A stretch of 64,000 bases of DNA from positions 1-64,000 of the forward strand of contig NZ_LNXV01000013.1 in the NCBI RefSeq assembly GCF_001467025.1, in the 5' to 3' direction. A program made the translations under genes and the position numbers. Under the pieces are notes generated by a model that worked only from the letters and a program-made list of their open reading frames with translations, had not been told where the DNA came from and searched no databases. This stretch comes from Legionella brunensis. GTDB lineage: Bacteria; Pseudomonadota; Gammaproteobacteria; Legionellales; Legionellaceae. Of the stretch, positions 26,597 through 35,799 are shown piece after piece (the first letter of the stretch is position 1; the number at the start of each line of letters is the position of its first letter).

Positions 26597-27391
26597 ATGG
26601 CTTATTCTTTTATGGCTGATAAAAGTACCGTTTGCTTCGTTTGTTTAGTCCTTTGTTTCTTCTCACTTGTTGGGCATGCAGCAGAAAGAGGCAACACCAT
26701 CACGATTGTAAACAACACCTCTAAAAATCAGCTAATCTATTTACAGCTAGAACAAAATAATCGACACCCGCTATCTCAAAAAACTAAAACTTACTATAAC
26801 AGCACTATTGGCTGCCTATTTCCTGATAATCCCTATAGCGGCCAGGGAAATGAACATACATGCCATTTTTCCCTGAGCAAAAATAGTAGTGTTGCTGTAG
26901 CCATAGGGGCAAATGAAACTCATCTTAATCCGGGAAAGCTAATGCTCTCTATCTCAGCGGGAGAAAATCATTATCCCCAAGGACCTTGCAATACCACATT
27001 GGCAGAATTTACTCTGGATGACAACGGCCGAGATACTTACGATGTGAGTTTGGTTAATGGTCAAAATTTTAATATGAGCATCCAATCAGACATGGGTAAT
27101 CCTGTAGTAGTGCTCAACTCTTCAAAACTTGCCACTATCAAAAGTACTCTTGGGGTCTATCCTCCCGGTTGCTCACGGTGCATTGATGGGCTGGGCGTAG
27201 CCCCTGCATGGGGAGGTGATCCTCAAAAAAACACGCAAAATTGTCCTGGTTACGGCAGGGCGCCGGGCCCTATGCCCGCCAATTCCTGTAAATCGGGCAA
27301 GGAAATGGATCCCAAACCCAATGCTTGTCAAATAACTTACCAACACACCGGCGCAAATTATACTGTTATATTTAGTGATAAAACCCCCTAA
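26597..27391 (+). CDS. Exported thaumatin-like protein
   Basis: 264 residues (or 259 from the ATG at 26612, which places the hydrophobic signal peptide CFVCLVLCFFSLVGHA better). The mature part begins RGNTITIVNNTSKNQLIYLQL, as thaumatin-like proteins do, and contains AEFTLDDNGRDTYDVSLVNGQNF, which closely parallels the thaumatin signature (AEFTLN..D.YDVSLVDGFN). Several Cys pairs follow (PPGCSRC, NCPGYG, NSCKSGK, NACQITY). Thaumatin-like proteins are mainly eukaryotic (plants, insects, fungi), and some have glucanase or antifungal activity; the function here is unknown. Horizontal acquisition is plausible. Confidence 0.72.
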   Translation: MAYSFMADKSTVCFVCLVLCFFSLVGHAAERGNTITIVNNTSKNQLIYLQLEQNNRHPLSQKTKTYYNSTIGCLFPDNPYSGQGNEHTCHFSLSKNSSVAVAIGANETHLNPGKLMLSISAGENHYPQGPCNTTLAEFTLDDNGRDTYDVSLVNGQNFNMSIQSDMGNPVVVLNSSKLATIKSTLGVYPPGCSRCIDGLGVAPAWGGDPQKNTQNCPGYGRAPGPMPANSCKSGKEMDPKPNACQITYQHTGANYTVIFSDKTP

Positions 27392-27490
27392 TTAAACCAG
27401 GGCATGGCTCCTAATATAAATTACCCTTCGCAAATCAAAAGACTCTTGCCAAAATTGATGATGCCACTCATCATATGAACTTTCTGTATT

Positions 27491-28963
27491 TTATGTTGTT
27501 AAACGGGCTGTATTTCCTGCAATTATGCAGTGATTTGAACAAATATCTAAAATCTCTGAATAAAGCTTAGCTGTTGACGGGGCTCTACCGCCTAAATTGA
27601 AACAATACCCTGTAGTAGATATTGTTTTACCTGATAATTCATTAATTATACCCCGGAGCAATTCCTGTGCTTCTTCTTGTAAATGTTCTACCTCTACCAG
27701 GTTTTTATAATTTATGCGTTTATCAAGAAAGATTTCAATTTTTTCAACAATATTTCCTGCGCTTGTAGTATATTTTTTGCCTGCAACAGTTTTACCAAGC
27801 CCATTTATAATATAACGATGTGATTGCAATTTGGAGAGAGTTTTTCTTAGAACGGCGTGTTCGAGTATAGAAGGAGTGACATGGTTAGTAATATCTAAAA
27901 TCTCGTTATAGAGAGTAATAGTCGTTTGGTCTCTATGCCCCCACCAACCAAAAGACTTGCTGGTCTGAGCCGTTTTCTTATGTTTTAACTCATCTCCAAT
28001 ATCTTGAAGTAATTCTTGTGCTTTCTGTCTAAAGCCAGCGATGGTACTATTTTCTTGAAAATCGATTTTGGTAGCCAATAAATCTTCAATTTTTTTAACA
28101 ATGCCTCCCGCACTGGTCGCGTATTTCTTGTTTTTAATGAGTTTACCGCCGCCATGGACAATGTAATCATGTGATTTTAGTTTCCAAAGAATCTCAAGCA
28201 AGAAAATTTGCTCAGGCATCGAATAAGAGTTGGCATCTGCCTTAAGCGTTTTAAATAACTGAGAAACGTGCTGTTTGGGGCAATGAATTTGGTATCGAAT
28301 AGGTAAAGAAGATATTCCAGTAAATCTTTGGTCAGGTTCGTGATAGTTATAATAAAATTGGGGGAATTGATAAAATTTCATCCAATCAGCAATATTCATA
28401 TTATTTGTGTGAGAAAGTTGGTCAAGATACTCCACAAGTCTATTGACTCTTTTGTAATTTTCTCCTAAATCGCCGTCACCCAATAATATTTGAGGGATTT
28501 GTTTTAATCTTCCATTAGCGCAAGCAACTTGCTCATCGGTGAGGGCGTCAATAAATAAATCCCCTTCTGAGTAGGTTATTATGGCTTTTGTTATTTGAGA
28601 TAAAATGTCTTTTCGGCTCTCTATAGGGAGAAGAGCTTCACTTTTCCTTATAAAATGAGCTCTCAATTTCTCTTCATCAACAAAGTTGTGCAATAGAATT
28701 CTGACTTGTTTATCATCAACGACAAATTTCAAACCATTAACAAATTGCCTAAGCCTTGTATTAAGTTTCTTTAATCGCTCATCAGCAAGTTTTTCATCAT
28801 ATTTTTCTAGCTCTTCATCCGTTAGCAAGAGGATCTCCAAAGAGTTGCCTGGATTCAGATTTTTCAGTGAGTCAATAATTAAAGAATCAATTAGCGCAAG
28901 ATCTTTGCTGGATAATACTACGGGTTTAAATGGGTTAAATTGGCCATTGAAAAAAGGAAGCAT
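27491..28963 (-). CDS. Unknown protein with two ~110-residue tandem repeats; candidate effector
   Basis: 490 residues with no signal peptide or membrane helix. Residues ~251-360 and ~368-475 are repeats of one another: the first has KSHDYIVHGGGKLIKNKKY, TSAGGIVKKIEDLL, KAQELLQDIGDEL and LYNEILDI; the second has QSHRYIINGLGKTVAGKKY, TSAGNIVEKIEIFL, EAQELLRGIINEL and LYSEILDI. The N-terminal 250 residues are helical with charged leucine-rich stretches. Legionella genomes encode many such stand-alone, internally duplicated proteins delivered to host cells; delivery here is inferred from style only. Downstream 27392-27490 holds nothing. Confidence 0.6.
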   Translation of the reverse strand: MLPFFNGQFNPFKPVVLSSKDLALIDSLIIDSLKNLNPGNSLEILLLTDEELEKYDEKLADERLKKLNTRLRQFVNGLKFVVDDKQVRILLHNFVDEEKLRAHFIRKSEALLPIESRKDILSQITKAIITYSEGDLFIDALTDEQVACANGRLKQIPQILLGDGDLGENYKRVNRLVEYLDQLSHTNNMNIADWMKFYQFPQFYYNYHEPDQRFTGISSLPIRYQIHCPKQHVSQLFKTLKADANSYSMPEQIFLLEILWKLKSHDYIVHGGGKLIKNKKYATSAGGIVKKIEDLLATKIDFQENSTIAGFRQKAQELLQDIGDELKHKKTAQTSKSFGWWGHRDQTTITLYNEILDITNHVTPSILEHAVLRKTLSKLQSHRYIINGLGKTVAGKKYTTSAGNIVEKIEIFLDKRINYKNLVEVEHLQEEAQELLRGIINELSGKTISTTGYCFNLGGRAPSTAKLYSEILDICSNHCIIAGNTARLTT

Positions 28964-29198
28964 AATTTACACCTGTACCTTGGCATTATAATTTAACAAC
29001 GAAGGGATCCATTAAAAAAGCACAAATTTTGATAAGTTATTATACACAAAGAGATATTTGTCGGCAATTGTGGCAGCAGTTTGGTAAACAATAATTTGAG
29101 GTTAAGTATTAGTCGAGGCGAGTGTATCTACTCTATTCACTCTATAAAATTTTTATTACTATAGCAGCGAAGCAATTTAAGTTATCAGGAAAGAGTTC

Positions 29199-29996
29199 AT
29201 GATGAACCTTAGTAGCAAAAAAGCAGCATTAGTCACCGGGGCTAGTAATGGGATTGGCCTTGAACTTGCTAAGAGTCTTTTAAGCGACAACTGGGTTGTT
29301 TTTGGTACTGGACGGGATGTAGTCAGTTTAGAGAATACGAAAAAGCTTTTCCCTCGTTTTATTCCTATTCAATCTGATTTTACACGAAATGAAGATCTTT
29401 TATGGGTTGCGGAAGTCATTAAAGAATCGGGCCTTTTGCTTCATCTTTCAGTTCACAATGCAGGAGTGATGAGTCCTCCTCGCCCGCTAATCCAATACGA
29501 CTGTGAGAGTATTGATGAGGTTTTTCAGGTTAATTTGCTAGCGCCAATGAAATTGATTGCGCTACTTACATCACAAATGCCAGAACAGGCGCGGATTTTA
29601 TTTATTACCTCAAGGGCTTCAAATGTAAGATTAGAGGAATGCTCAACTTATTGTGCTAGTAAAGCAGGCCTGGATGAAGTAACTGCAATTGTGAGAAAAG
29701 AGTTAGAAGAAAAAAATATTGGTGTATCTTGTGTTATACCCGGTGAGGTTGATACAAAAATGCAAAAAGTTTTAAGAGAAACAATTTCATTTCATTTACA
29801 TCAAATGTTTGATGAAGCTTATCAGACTAGGCATTTGATAAGCCCAAAAATTTGTGCAGAATTCCTTAAATGGTTTCTTTGCGACCTGTCTTTTAATGAG
29901 TTTAAAAAAACAAATATGCCAGTTTCAATTTATGATGAATGGCATCATCAATTTTGGCTTAAAGATAGAAATCAATTACCCCCATTCCCTTACTAA
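29199..29996 (+). CDS. Short-chain dehydrogenase/reductase
   Basis: 265 residues. The Rossmann N-terminus TGASNGIG binds NAD(P), then the HNAGVMS (NAG) motif, the catalytic Ser in ITSRAS and the YCASK (Tyr-x-x-x-Lys) motif, all intact. The PGEVDTKM segment follows, as in classical SDRs. The C-terminal ~70 residues (MFDEAYQTRHLISPKICAEF) resemble SDRs that act on 3-oxo or sugar-like substrates; the substrate is unknown. Two adjacent ATGs compete at the start; the first is preceded by AAAGAG. Confidence 0.88.
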   Translation: MMNLSSKKAALVTGASNGIGLELAKSLLSDNWVVFGTGRDVVSLENTKKLFPRFIPIQSDFTRNEDLLWVAEVIKESGLLLHLSVHNAGVMSPPRPLIQYDCESIDEVFQVNLLAPMKLIALLTSQMPEQARILFITSRASNVRLEECSTYCASKAGLDEVTAIVRKELEEKNIGVSCVIPGEVDTKMQKVLRETISFHLHQMFDEAYQTRHLISPKICAEFLKWFLCDLSFNEFKKTNMPVSIYDEWHHQFWLKDRNQLPPFPY

Positions 29997-30180
29997 TCCG
30001 GCCATGAATCTTAAGGCTTGTTTAAAAGGGTAAGCAATCGTGTGTTGCCTTTAAAAACGAAAACTCTCATTTTTCAGAGAGAATAAAACTTCTAAGAAGG
30101 GAGTTGTCAATAAAGAACTAAAACAAGAGAAAATACAAGCATTATGAGGGGGGATTGCTTATGAAGTTGCCATAGGCGGG

Positions 30181-30768
30181 CTATAAGCGACTTAAAAGGT
30201 TTGAAATTTTTTTAACTCTTTCCTCACGACTGCCCCAAAGCTCAATAATATGTGGGGCATTTTTTAAAGGCATGATTTGATATCTATTATCAAAATAAAT
30301 TTGTTTAAAGAAGGCATCTACTTCTGCTCGATAGGCCTCATCAATGGGGCGAATCCCATCATTTTCAATGTCAACTAAGTGCTTTTTATTGATAGAGATA
30401 AAAATCAGGAGGTCAATAAATTCGAGAGACTCCCTGACAGGTTCAATTAAACTTTCTACAAAGGCCATATTCAAATCTGTTTGATGGTAATACTCCGTAT
30501 ATAAAGAGTAAGCGATGTAATCAATGGGAGAGCGGTCGAATACGACATTGCAAGAAGAGTCATGATATTGTTTTACGCGGCTGATGTTGTAATAAAGTTG
30601 GATTCCATTACAGAACCGTGTCGATTCCTTTCCAAATTTAATGTCATAATTAGCGCGTAAAGCCCTATATGGCTCTTCTTCTCGACGGTAATGTGGGTGA
30701 GTTTTTATAAAATCCCATACAAACGTACTTTTCCCCAAAGAGTGTGTTCCAGACACCGCAATACGCAT
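30181..30768 (-). CDS. P-loop nucleotide kinase-like ATPase
   Basis: 195 residues starting MRIAVSGTHSLGKSTFVWDF, a Walker A (GTHSLGKST) at the very N-terminus. VVFDRSPIDYIAYSLYTEYY is like the DR(S/P) motif of deoxynucleoside/thymidylate-kinase-like ATPases, and DLLIFISINKKHL with a lid-like region follows. These ATPases occur in NadR-like and AAA-28-type proteins that may phosphorylate nucleosides or nicotinamide riboside. There is no DNA-binding part. The substrate is unknown. It is convergent with the SDR gene across a ~185-nt spacer with a weak CTCTC/GAGAG hairpin. Confidence 0.75.
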   Translation of the reverse strand: MRIAVSGTHSLGKSTFVWDFIKTHPHYRREEEPYRALRANYDIKFGKESTRFCNGIQLYYNISRVKQYHDSSCNVVFDRSPIDYIAYSLYTEYYHQTDLNMAFVESLIEPVRESLEFIDLLIFISINKKHLVDIENDGIRPIDEAYRAEVDAFFKQIYFDNRYQIMPLKNAPHIIELWGSREERVKKISNLLSRL

Positions 30769-30947
30769 GTATGCCCCTAACTGTACGATTTAGAATTAAT
30801 TATAGTGTACGTCACTGGATTAGAAGGTGATAGAATACGCAGAGATGTCTAATCAATTTTTTCACTAATATTTTCTTAAGATTAATGGGTTATTATTAAC
30901 CAATACACGTGTATAAAATTCTATAGAATAAAGGGGTAATCTAGGTT

Positions 30948-32807
30948 ATGTTAGCTGTTGACAACAGTGGCCGAGGCAATTGCATGTACTATGCGTATGG
31001 AATTTCGCTAATGTATTTTTTGCGTGCCAAAAACAATAGTGAAATTACGGCAGAGATTTTTAGCAAACTAAAGCTTGAGCCACAACAGATCATTGAATTA
31101 CAGACTTTATTATCTAAAGATCCCTCCCAAGAGTTTACAAGTACTGAGATTAAAACAATTATTGAACCTATTCTTGGAAGAGCAACAAGAAATTTAGCGG
31201 CAGATCATACAAAAGTTGAGTTTAAAACCAATCCCCAATCGACTTCATTATTTACTGCGGCAAAATATGGTTTGGAATTTTGTATAAAGCAATCTTCAAA
31301 GGCTAATAAGTCAATATTGACAGAAGTTGTAACGCATGATTTTTCTAACAGAGATTATACTGACGCTGAAATATACCGGCTTTCTGGCATAAAAACTGCG
31401 ATGCTGGAATATGCTAATGCTATTTTGCCTGAGATCATAAAAAAGTTTGAAGAGCAATGGGGTAAAAAGGAAGAAGAGCTTAAAACGCAACGAAAAGAAC
31501 TCACAAAATCGGAGATACAACTTTACCAAGATATTATTTTAGATAATCTCTTAAGAGAGAAGACAATCGACTTTTTCTTGGCTAATGATGAAAAATATCT
31601 TAACCAATACGTAAATCATTTAAAGAAAGAATATGTTTGGGGGACAGAAGAGACACTTTTAGTCTTACATCGTGGTATCCAGGGCGAGCAATATGAGCGA
31701 AATAAACAGGGGACTATTGATACCTTTTACGATACACAAATTGCTTTACACCTTCATCGAAACAATGTAAGTCCTTTTTACCAAATTGGTAATCCCGAAA
31801 TGATTATTAATAATGAAGGAAATTTTCATTGGACTTCTAAAATCCCTGAAACGATATTTAATCCAGCACCAAAGCCTCAGGTACAATACAAAGAACAACA
31901 AAAATGTGAAATAAGTTTGAGTCCTTATCTGGGGGCTCTTGTTCCTAACTTTTCAGCAAACCCAAATCTTGAAAATTATTTTCGTGAAAAAGGATTTGAA
32001 GTTTTAATTAGGAATGAGCAAGCAATTCTCCATATGAAAGAGCAATTTTTTTCTGAACAAGAGAAGGGGAAGAGTGGTTCTACAGGGTATGATTTAAAGG
32101 GCTTTTTTGATTTTGTGATGAAAGCCAATAAAGAAAAGAATAGCCCGTATTATTTTAGTCTTTCTGATGAAACGAAAAAAGAATTGTCTTTTTTAGTCTA
32201 TTTTCTGCCTGAGGAAACACATTTAGCATTAAATGAAGCGTTTAGCTTAGATGAGCAAATCCACTCGAAAGCTGAACAACAGGATTCGGAAACGAAGACG
32301 AAAGATGACGAGCCAAGTCTGTCGGAATCCAGCAAGAAAAAAGATGAAGAACAATCTAAAGAGAAACAGCATCAACAATTTGTTGCAGTAGCAATATCCA
32401 AAATTGATGATGCACTACAAACCCTTCAAGGTAAAATTGGTAAAGTTGATCAACATCGCTTCCCAGATGCTGCTATAGAAGCCAAAAAACTTTTAAACTC
32501 TTTACAAAAAGCTAGAGATAAGTATCACGAGGCTTTAAAAAATTCCTCTATTGATAGTGATATAGGAAAGATTGGCAAACAATTCCGAATGGAATGTGAG
32601 GCAGCGATCAAGGGTGCAAAACCAATATTAGAAAGAGATTTATCTTGGGGAGTTTATCTACAAAATTTATTGAAATCATTGGCCAATGCCGCAACTTACA
32701 TAATAAGTTTTGGGCAGGCTAACTCTTTTTTTACTCCTGTAAAATCAGCCTCCTTAGAAGCTCTTGAACAAGTTGAAAAAAATTTTGTAGATATAAAGGC
32801 CAATTAA
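30948..32807 (+). CDS. OTU-like cysteine protease, candidate Dot/Icm deubiquitinase
   Basis: 619 residues. The N-terminus DNSGRGNCMYYAYG matches the OTU catalytic block (Asp5, Cys12, GNCMYYA). A long helical insert spans residues ~40-230, and the second half of the fold reads TLLVLHRGIQ, IALHLHRNNVSPFYQIGN, NNEGNFHW with catalytic His294 before W. Legionella OTU effectors (Lot family, such as Ceg23/LotB) have the same split with a long helical insertion. After residue ~330 the protein is long, helical, rich in Glu/Lys (DSETKTKDDEPSLSESSKKK) and probably coiled-coil, ending in AASLEALEQVEKNF-like helix. It is a likely host-directed ubiquitin protease; activity is not shown. GGGGTAA precedes the ATG. 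Confidence 0.78.
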   Translation: MLAVDNSGRGNCMYYAYGISLMYFLRAKNNSEITAEIFSKLKLEPQQIIELQTLLSKDPSQEFTSTEIKTIIEPILGRATRNLAADHTKVEFKTNPQSTSLFTAAKYGLEFCIKQSSKANKSILTEVVTHDFSNRDYTDAEIYRLSGIKTAMLEYANAILPEIIKKFEEQWGKKEEELKTQRKELTKSEIQLYQDIILDNLLREKTIDFFLANDEKYLNQYVNHLKKEYVWGTEETLLVLHRGIQGEQYERNKQGTIDTFYDTQIALHLHRNNVSPFYQIGNPEMIINNEGNFHWTSKIPETIFNPAPKPQVQYKEQQKCEISLSPYLGALVPNFSANPNLENYFREKGFEVLIRNEQAILHMKEQFFSEQEKGKSGSTGYDLKGFFDFVMKANKEKNSPYYFSLSDETKKELSFLVYFLPEETHLALNEAFSLDEQIHSKAEQQDSETKTKDDEPSLSESSKKKDEEQSKEKQHQQFVAVAISKIDDALQTLQGKIGKVDQHRFPDAAIEAKKLLNSLQKARDKYHEALKNSSIDSDIGKIGKQFRMECEAAIKGAKPILERDLSWGVYLQNLLKSLANAATYIISFGQANSFFTPVKSASLEALEQVEKNFVDIKAN

Positions 32808-32882
32808 GTTAGTAAGGTTACATTTAGCACGAACTACTTATCTGGGTTGTTAATTTCAGGTTATTAATCTAGTTTGGAAAAT

Positions 32883-32911
32883 CCCGAGTTGCGACAGCTG
32901 TCCAACTCGGG
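32883..32911 (-). terminator. Rho-independent terminator of MerR-family gene
   Basis: CCCGAGTTG (32883-32891) and CAACTCGGG (32903-32911) form a perfect 9-bp G/C-rich stem. On the minus strand it is followed by ATTTTCC, and it lies 25 nt beyond the stop of the regulator at 32937. Confidence 0.75.
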
Positions 32912-32936
32912 CTGCATTGGTTATATCATGATTGAA

Positions 32937-33887
32937 TCAGTTATTGGCTATGCTTCCTAACCATTCTTTTGCGTCCTGACTTATTTTTTCATCGTTCAAG
33001 GCTATCTCAAAAATTGCTTTTTTACGCTCTGTATCGTTACCATACATATCGTTAAGCACTTCATTCCAGAGATTTAAGACAGCAGAGGATGGGGTTTTAC
33101 CAACTTGTTCAAGAATGCCGTAAATACGTCCTCTCCAATAAGCATCCATTGCTTTTTCCAGCCATGAGACAATCTCAGGCGTTAAACCCGTTTCTTCAAG
33201 GCCTTTCCCTTCTCCAAATCCTTTCTCAAACTTTTTAGTTCGCAAATGGGCATATTTTCTTCCATACAGTCCATTAATTAGAAGTATGCATTTTTCGCCA
33301 AGTTTTATACCAATCGTTGATTTGGGATCTGAATCTAAATTATTCCTGATTTCTTCAACTAAATTAGCCCAGCCTTTTTCAAAGGAGGCTTTTTGTTCAG
33401 GTGTTGCATTGGCCTTCATTTCTGCTTCAAAAGCTGCGTATTGTTTTAATTCTTCAGGCGTAAATATTTCTTTAACCCAAGAGTGTTCAAGTTGCTGTGT
33501 CATACGATATACCTCAATTAATTTAATAATAGTTTCCCAAGGAATGGATTTATCGTCTTTAACATCAGAGATAATGCTTTTGAGTGATTTACTTGCATCA
33601 AGTAAGGTATTTGCTTTTTGTTCTAATAATTGCGCTTGAGTAATGAAATTCTCAAGTGCTCCAGCCTTATCTGTCAACAATGCCTTAATCTGTGAAAGTT
33701 CAAAGCCAAAAAATTTCAAAGCAATAATCTGTTGTAACCGCAACAAATCCTTTTCAGAGTAAACACGATATCCATTAGAAAGTCGTAAAGAGGGCTTTAA
33801 TAAATTAATGCGATCATAATGATGCAGTGTTTGCACCGATACGCCAGTTAGTTTACTTAAGTCTTTAACATACCATTGGCTCATCAT
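32937..33887 (-). CDS. MerR family regulator with TipAS-like ligand domain
   Basis: 316 residues. The N-terminal winged helix (WYVKDLSKLTGVSVQTLHHYDRINLLKPS, then NGYRVYSEKDLLRLQQI) is typical MerR, followed by a coiled coil (residues ~80-115) that would pair dimer subunits. The C-terminal ~200 residues (YAAFEAEMKANATPEQKASFEKGWANLVEEI, KCILLINGLYGRKYA, MDAYWRGRIYGILEQVG) match the TipAS antibiotic-binding domain. TipA-type regulators activate target genes on thiopeptide or drug binding. Start: a second ATG three bases inside is equally good. No obvious target gene is adjacent. Confidence 0.85.
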   Translation of the reverse strand: MMSQWYVKDLSKLTGVSVQTLHHYDRINLLKPSLRLSNGYRVYSEKDLLRLQQIIALKFFGFELSQIKALLTDKAGALENFITQAQLLEQKANTLLDASKSLKSIISDVKDDKSIPWETIIKLIEVYRMTQQLEHSWVKEIFTPEELKQYAAFEAEMKANATPEQKASFEKGWANLVEEIRNNLDSDPKSTIGIKLGEKCILLINGLYGRKYAHLRTKKFEKGFGEGKGLEETGLTPEIVSWLEKAMDAYWRGRIYGILEQVGKTPSSAVLNLWNEVLNDMYGNDTERKKAIFEIALNDEKISQDAKEWLGSIANN

Positions 33888-34111
33888 GTTACCTCCTTAA
33901 AGTGCAAGGTAAGGTATATAGCAACTATAGGGTCAAGTGGTTTTTTTAAAATTGAACAATTTATTTTGTGGATCATTTTTACACATCAATTTAGTTAGCT
34001 TAAGCATAGAGCTAACTTGGTTTTTTATAAACAATCTGTCAGAAATTTAGAAGTTAATCAATCCTTAATCTTTGTTGCTATACACTGTAAGAAAACCAAT
34101 AGGAGACTACT

Positions 34112-34354
34112 ATGTCCAACAAGAAATTATCAGAGCGTTTGAACAATGAATTGGATGCAATGGGAGTTCCTGGGTTAATGATGGAGCGCGTTCAAGTGTG
34201 TTCAAAGCTTTTTAAATTGCCCAAATTTAAAATGGAAGCTGTATTAAATGGAATGGTTCTCGATCCCAATTCAATTCAAAGAATTGCTGATGAGCTTGAA
34301 GTCAATGCGAACTGGCTATTGGGTGAAAAAACACCAAAGGCAAGTAAGCACTAG
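34112..34354 (+). CDS. Small XRE/C1-like helix-turn-helix protein
   Basis: 80 residues: an N-terminal region SERLNNELDAMGVPGLMMERVQVCSKLF and an HTH-like core (MEAVLNGMVLDPNSIQRIADELEVNANWLLGE) that closely resembles the phage repressor/Cro-type DNA-binding fold ending in WLLTG. The ribosome site AGGAG lies 8 nt before the ATG. Probably a transcriptional regulator; the target is unknown. The next gene is 100 nt downstream. Confidence 0.6.
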   Translation: MSNKKLSERLNNELDAMGVPGLMMERVQVCSKLFKLPKFKMEAVLNGMVLDPNSIQRIADELEVNANWLLGEKTPKASKH

Positions 34355-34457
34355 ACGATGTGTTGACTTCCCTTGGTGTGTTAAAAATCACGAATTGTTG
34401 CTTAAGACTACTCAGTGTTATTCTTCCCAAGATTCCTCTGTGTTGGAGTGAGGATTA

Positions 34458-34772
34458 ATGACTACACAGGAAATTATCGATGCTTATTTAAATTGGTATC
34501 GAACGAAGAGTGAGAAGTATTGGTGGGCTTGGGAAGAGGTTGATAATCGTCGTTCCGCTGAGTACCTATCTTTCATATATGAGCTTATTCAAGCTTGCCG
34601 TGATGATGCCGAAATTGCTTATGTGGCAGCAGGTCCCCTAGAAAATCTGTTTATTAAGCGTCATTTCATTATTAAAGAACCTTTGAGTATTATGATTCGT
34701 CAGAATATCTCCATTCAAAAGCTATCCAGTCAATTATTCTGTCGGCTGGCTCTCCCGAAAGAAAAACCTTAG
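34458..34772 (+). CDS. Hypothetical protein, possibly frameshifted DUF6869-like
   Basis: 104 residues with good SD (GTGAGGA) before the ATG. Residues 1-70 (LNWYRTKSEKYWWAWEEVD, LIQACRDDAEIAYVAAGPLENLF) resemble DUF6869-type small proteins (AAGPLEdLL). The remaining 35 residues (MIRQNISIQKLSSQLFCRLALPKEKP) do not obviously continue the family and may follow a frameshift near 34675. Gene status is uncertain. Confidence 0.4.
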   Translation: MTTQEIIDAYLNWYRTKSEKYWWAWEEVDNRRSAEYLSFIYELIQACRDDAEIAYVAAGPLENLFIKRHFIIKEPLSIMIRQNISIQKLSSQLFCRLALPKEKP

Positions 34773-34941
34773 ATGAAATATTAAGTCAGCGTGGACTTGC
34801 TTATGCTTCCTTATGACCAAGAGTAGAAAATATTTCATTTGGGATAGGAGAAAATATATTGCTACCTAATAAAATTGATGGGTTAATTGGTAGAGAAAGG
34901 ATACATGGCTTTTATCATTATTGAAGAAGGAATTGTTAAAA

Positions 34942-35511
34942 ATGCCTCAGGATGAACAGCTTCATGATGTATTTATTGATTCGGATAAATCTAAATTGCA
35001 CGAATCTACAAAAGAGGCTGAGGATAAGACGGTTGGGCCATGGCTGCGCCTGGGAGCAAGAACAGTAGATAACATAATATTTGTATGGATTTTAGTCACA
35101 TTGCTAGTACTATTTACTCCTGCTTTTGCGGATGAAATCAATGAGGTAATTTTTGGCTTTGTAGTCTTATTTATGTGGGTATTCGTAGAAACACTACTCT
35201 TGATTACGCTAGGAACTACTTTCGGTAAGTGGTTATTAAAGATTCAAATTACAACTAGTGATAATAAAAAGCCAATGTTTCTCCACTCATTTAAAAGAAG
35301 TTTGAAAGTGTGGTTTTTTGGCTTGGCAATGGGAATTCCCTTCGTTGATATATTTACCTTAATTTCAGCCTATAGTGATTTAACCAAAAGAGGAATGACC
35401 AGTTGGGATAAATCTGAAAAATTTATTATTACCCATGGTGAGGTTAGCCTATTAAGGATAATAATCGTTTGGGTAATAATAGGAGTGAGTATATTACCTT
35501 TTTTTTTATGA
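34942..35511 (+). CDS. RDD family membrane protein
   Basis: 189 residues from the ATG at 34942 (GAAGGA upstream; a TTG at 34921 would add seven). After a ~30-residue hydrophilic head comes WLRLGARTVDN, with the RDD pattern (Arg-Asp/Val-Asp) in the first helix, then hydrophobic helices FVWILVTLLVLF, FGFVVLFMWVFVETLLL, TTFGKWLLKIQI, and LRIIIVWVIIGVSILPFFL. RDD proteins are small integral membrane proteins, some implicated in Na+/H+ exchange. Probably monocistronic. Confidence 0.75.
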   Translation: MPQDEQLHDVFIDSDKSKLHESTKEAEDKTVGPWLRLGARTVDNIIFVWILVTLLVLFTPAFADEINEVIFGFVVLFMWVFVETLLLITLGTTFGKWLLKIQITTSDNKKPMFLHSFKRSLKVWFFGLAMGIPFVDIFTLISAYSDLTKRGMTSWDKSEKFIITHGEVSLLRIIIVWVIIGVSILPFFL

Positions 35512-35689
35512 CAGCGTGTTAGGAGGGCTTAGTACTATGCGTACCGCATTTGTAGGGTTGGGTCTTAAGCCTGGTGGGAAAGGAGTTTTCTAATCATTTT
35601 TTGCCAATTGCGAACGTTTAATTTTGTAAGACTCGCGAGCAGTCTCTTAGTGAAGCTAACAACTTCATGGAGCATGCATCTAAGCCTTT
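35512..35689. other. Intergenic stretch without gene
   Basis: Between the RDD gene and the photolyase remnant. A word GTTGGGTCTTAAGCCTGG loosely echoes the palindromic repeat of 5.9/7.1 kb. No reading frame or structure is otherwise supported. Confidence 0.3.
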
Positions 35690-35798
35690 GCGCTCCCTAT
35701 TTTTGGGGAAAGACACCCAGATCTTTTGTATGAAAGAAGTGTGACAGACGCAAGCCGAAGCCTACTCTCATCATATCAGCGTTTGATGATTACCAGTC
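35690..35798 (+). pseudogene. FeS-type photolyase (PhrB/CryPro class) internal fragment
   Basis: The plus strand reads SLFLGKDTQIFCMKEV-stop-QTQAEAYSHHI then, after a frameshift, QRLMITS. It matches the intact FeS photolyase at 56077-57603 around residues 336-374 (FFWGKPTDMFCLKEVVKQTGDEAYSHHIQRLMIT), including the first iron-sulfur Cys. It has one stop and at least one frameshift. It is a decayed second copy or the remnant of a deleted locus. Confidence 0.7.
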
Positions 35799-35799
35799 G

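Noticed and set aside
30860-30910. PmrA-type box (CTTAAGATT-like repeat) upstream of the OTU gene
   Set aside because: The second half-site does not match at the required spacing.
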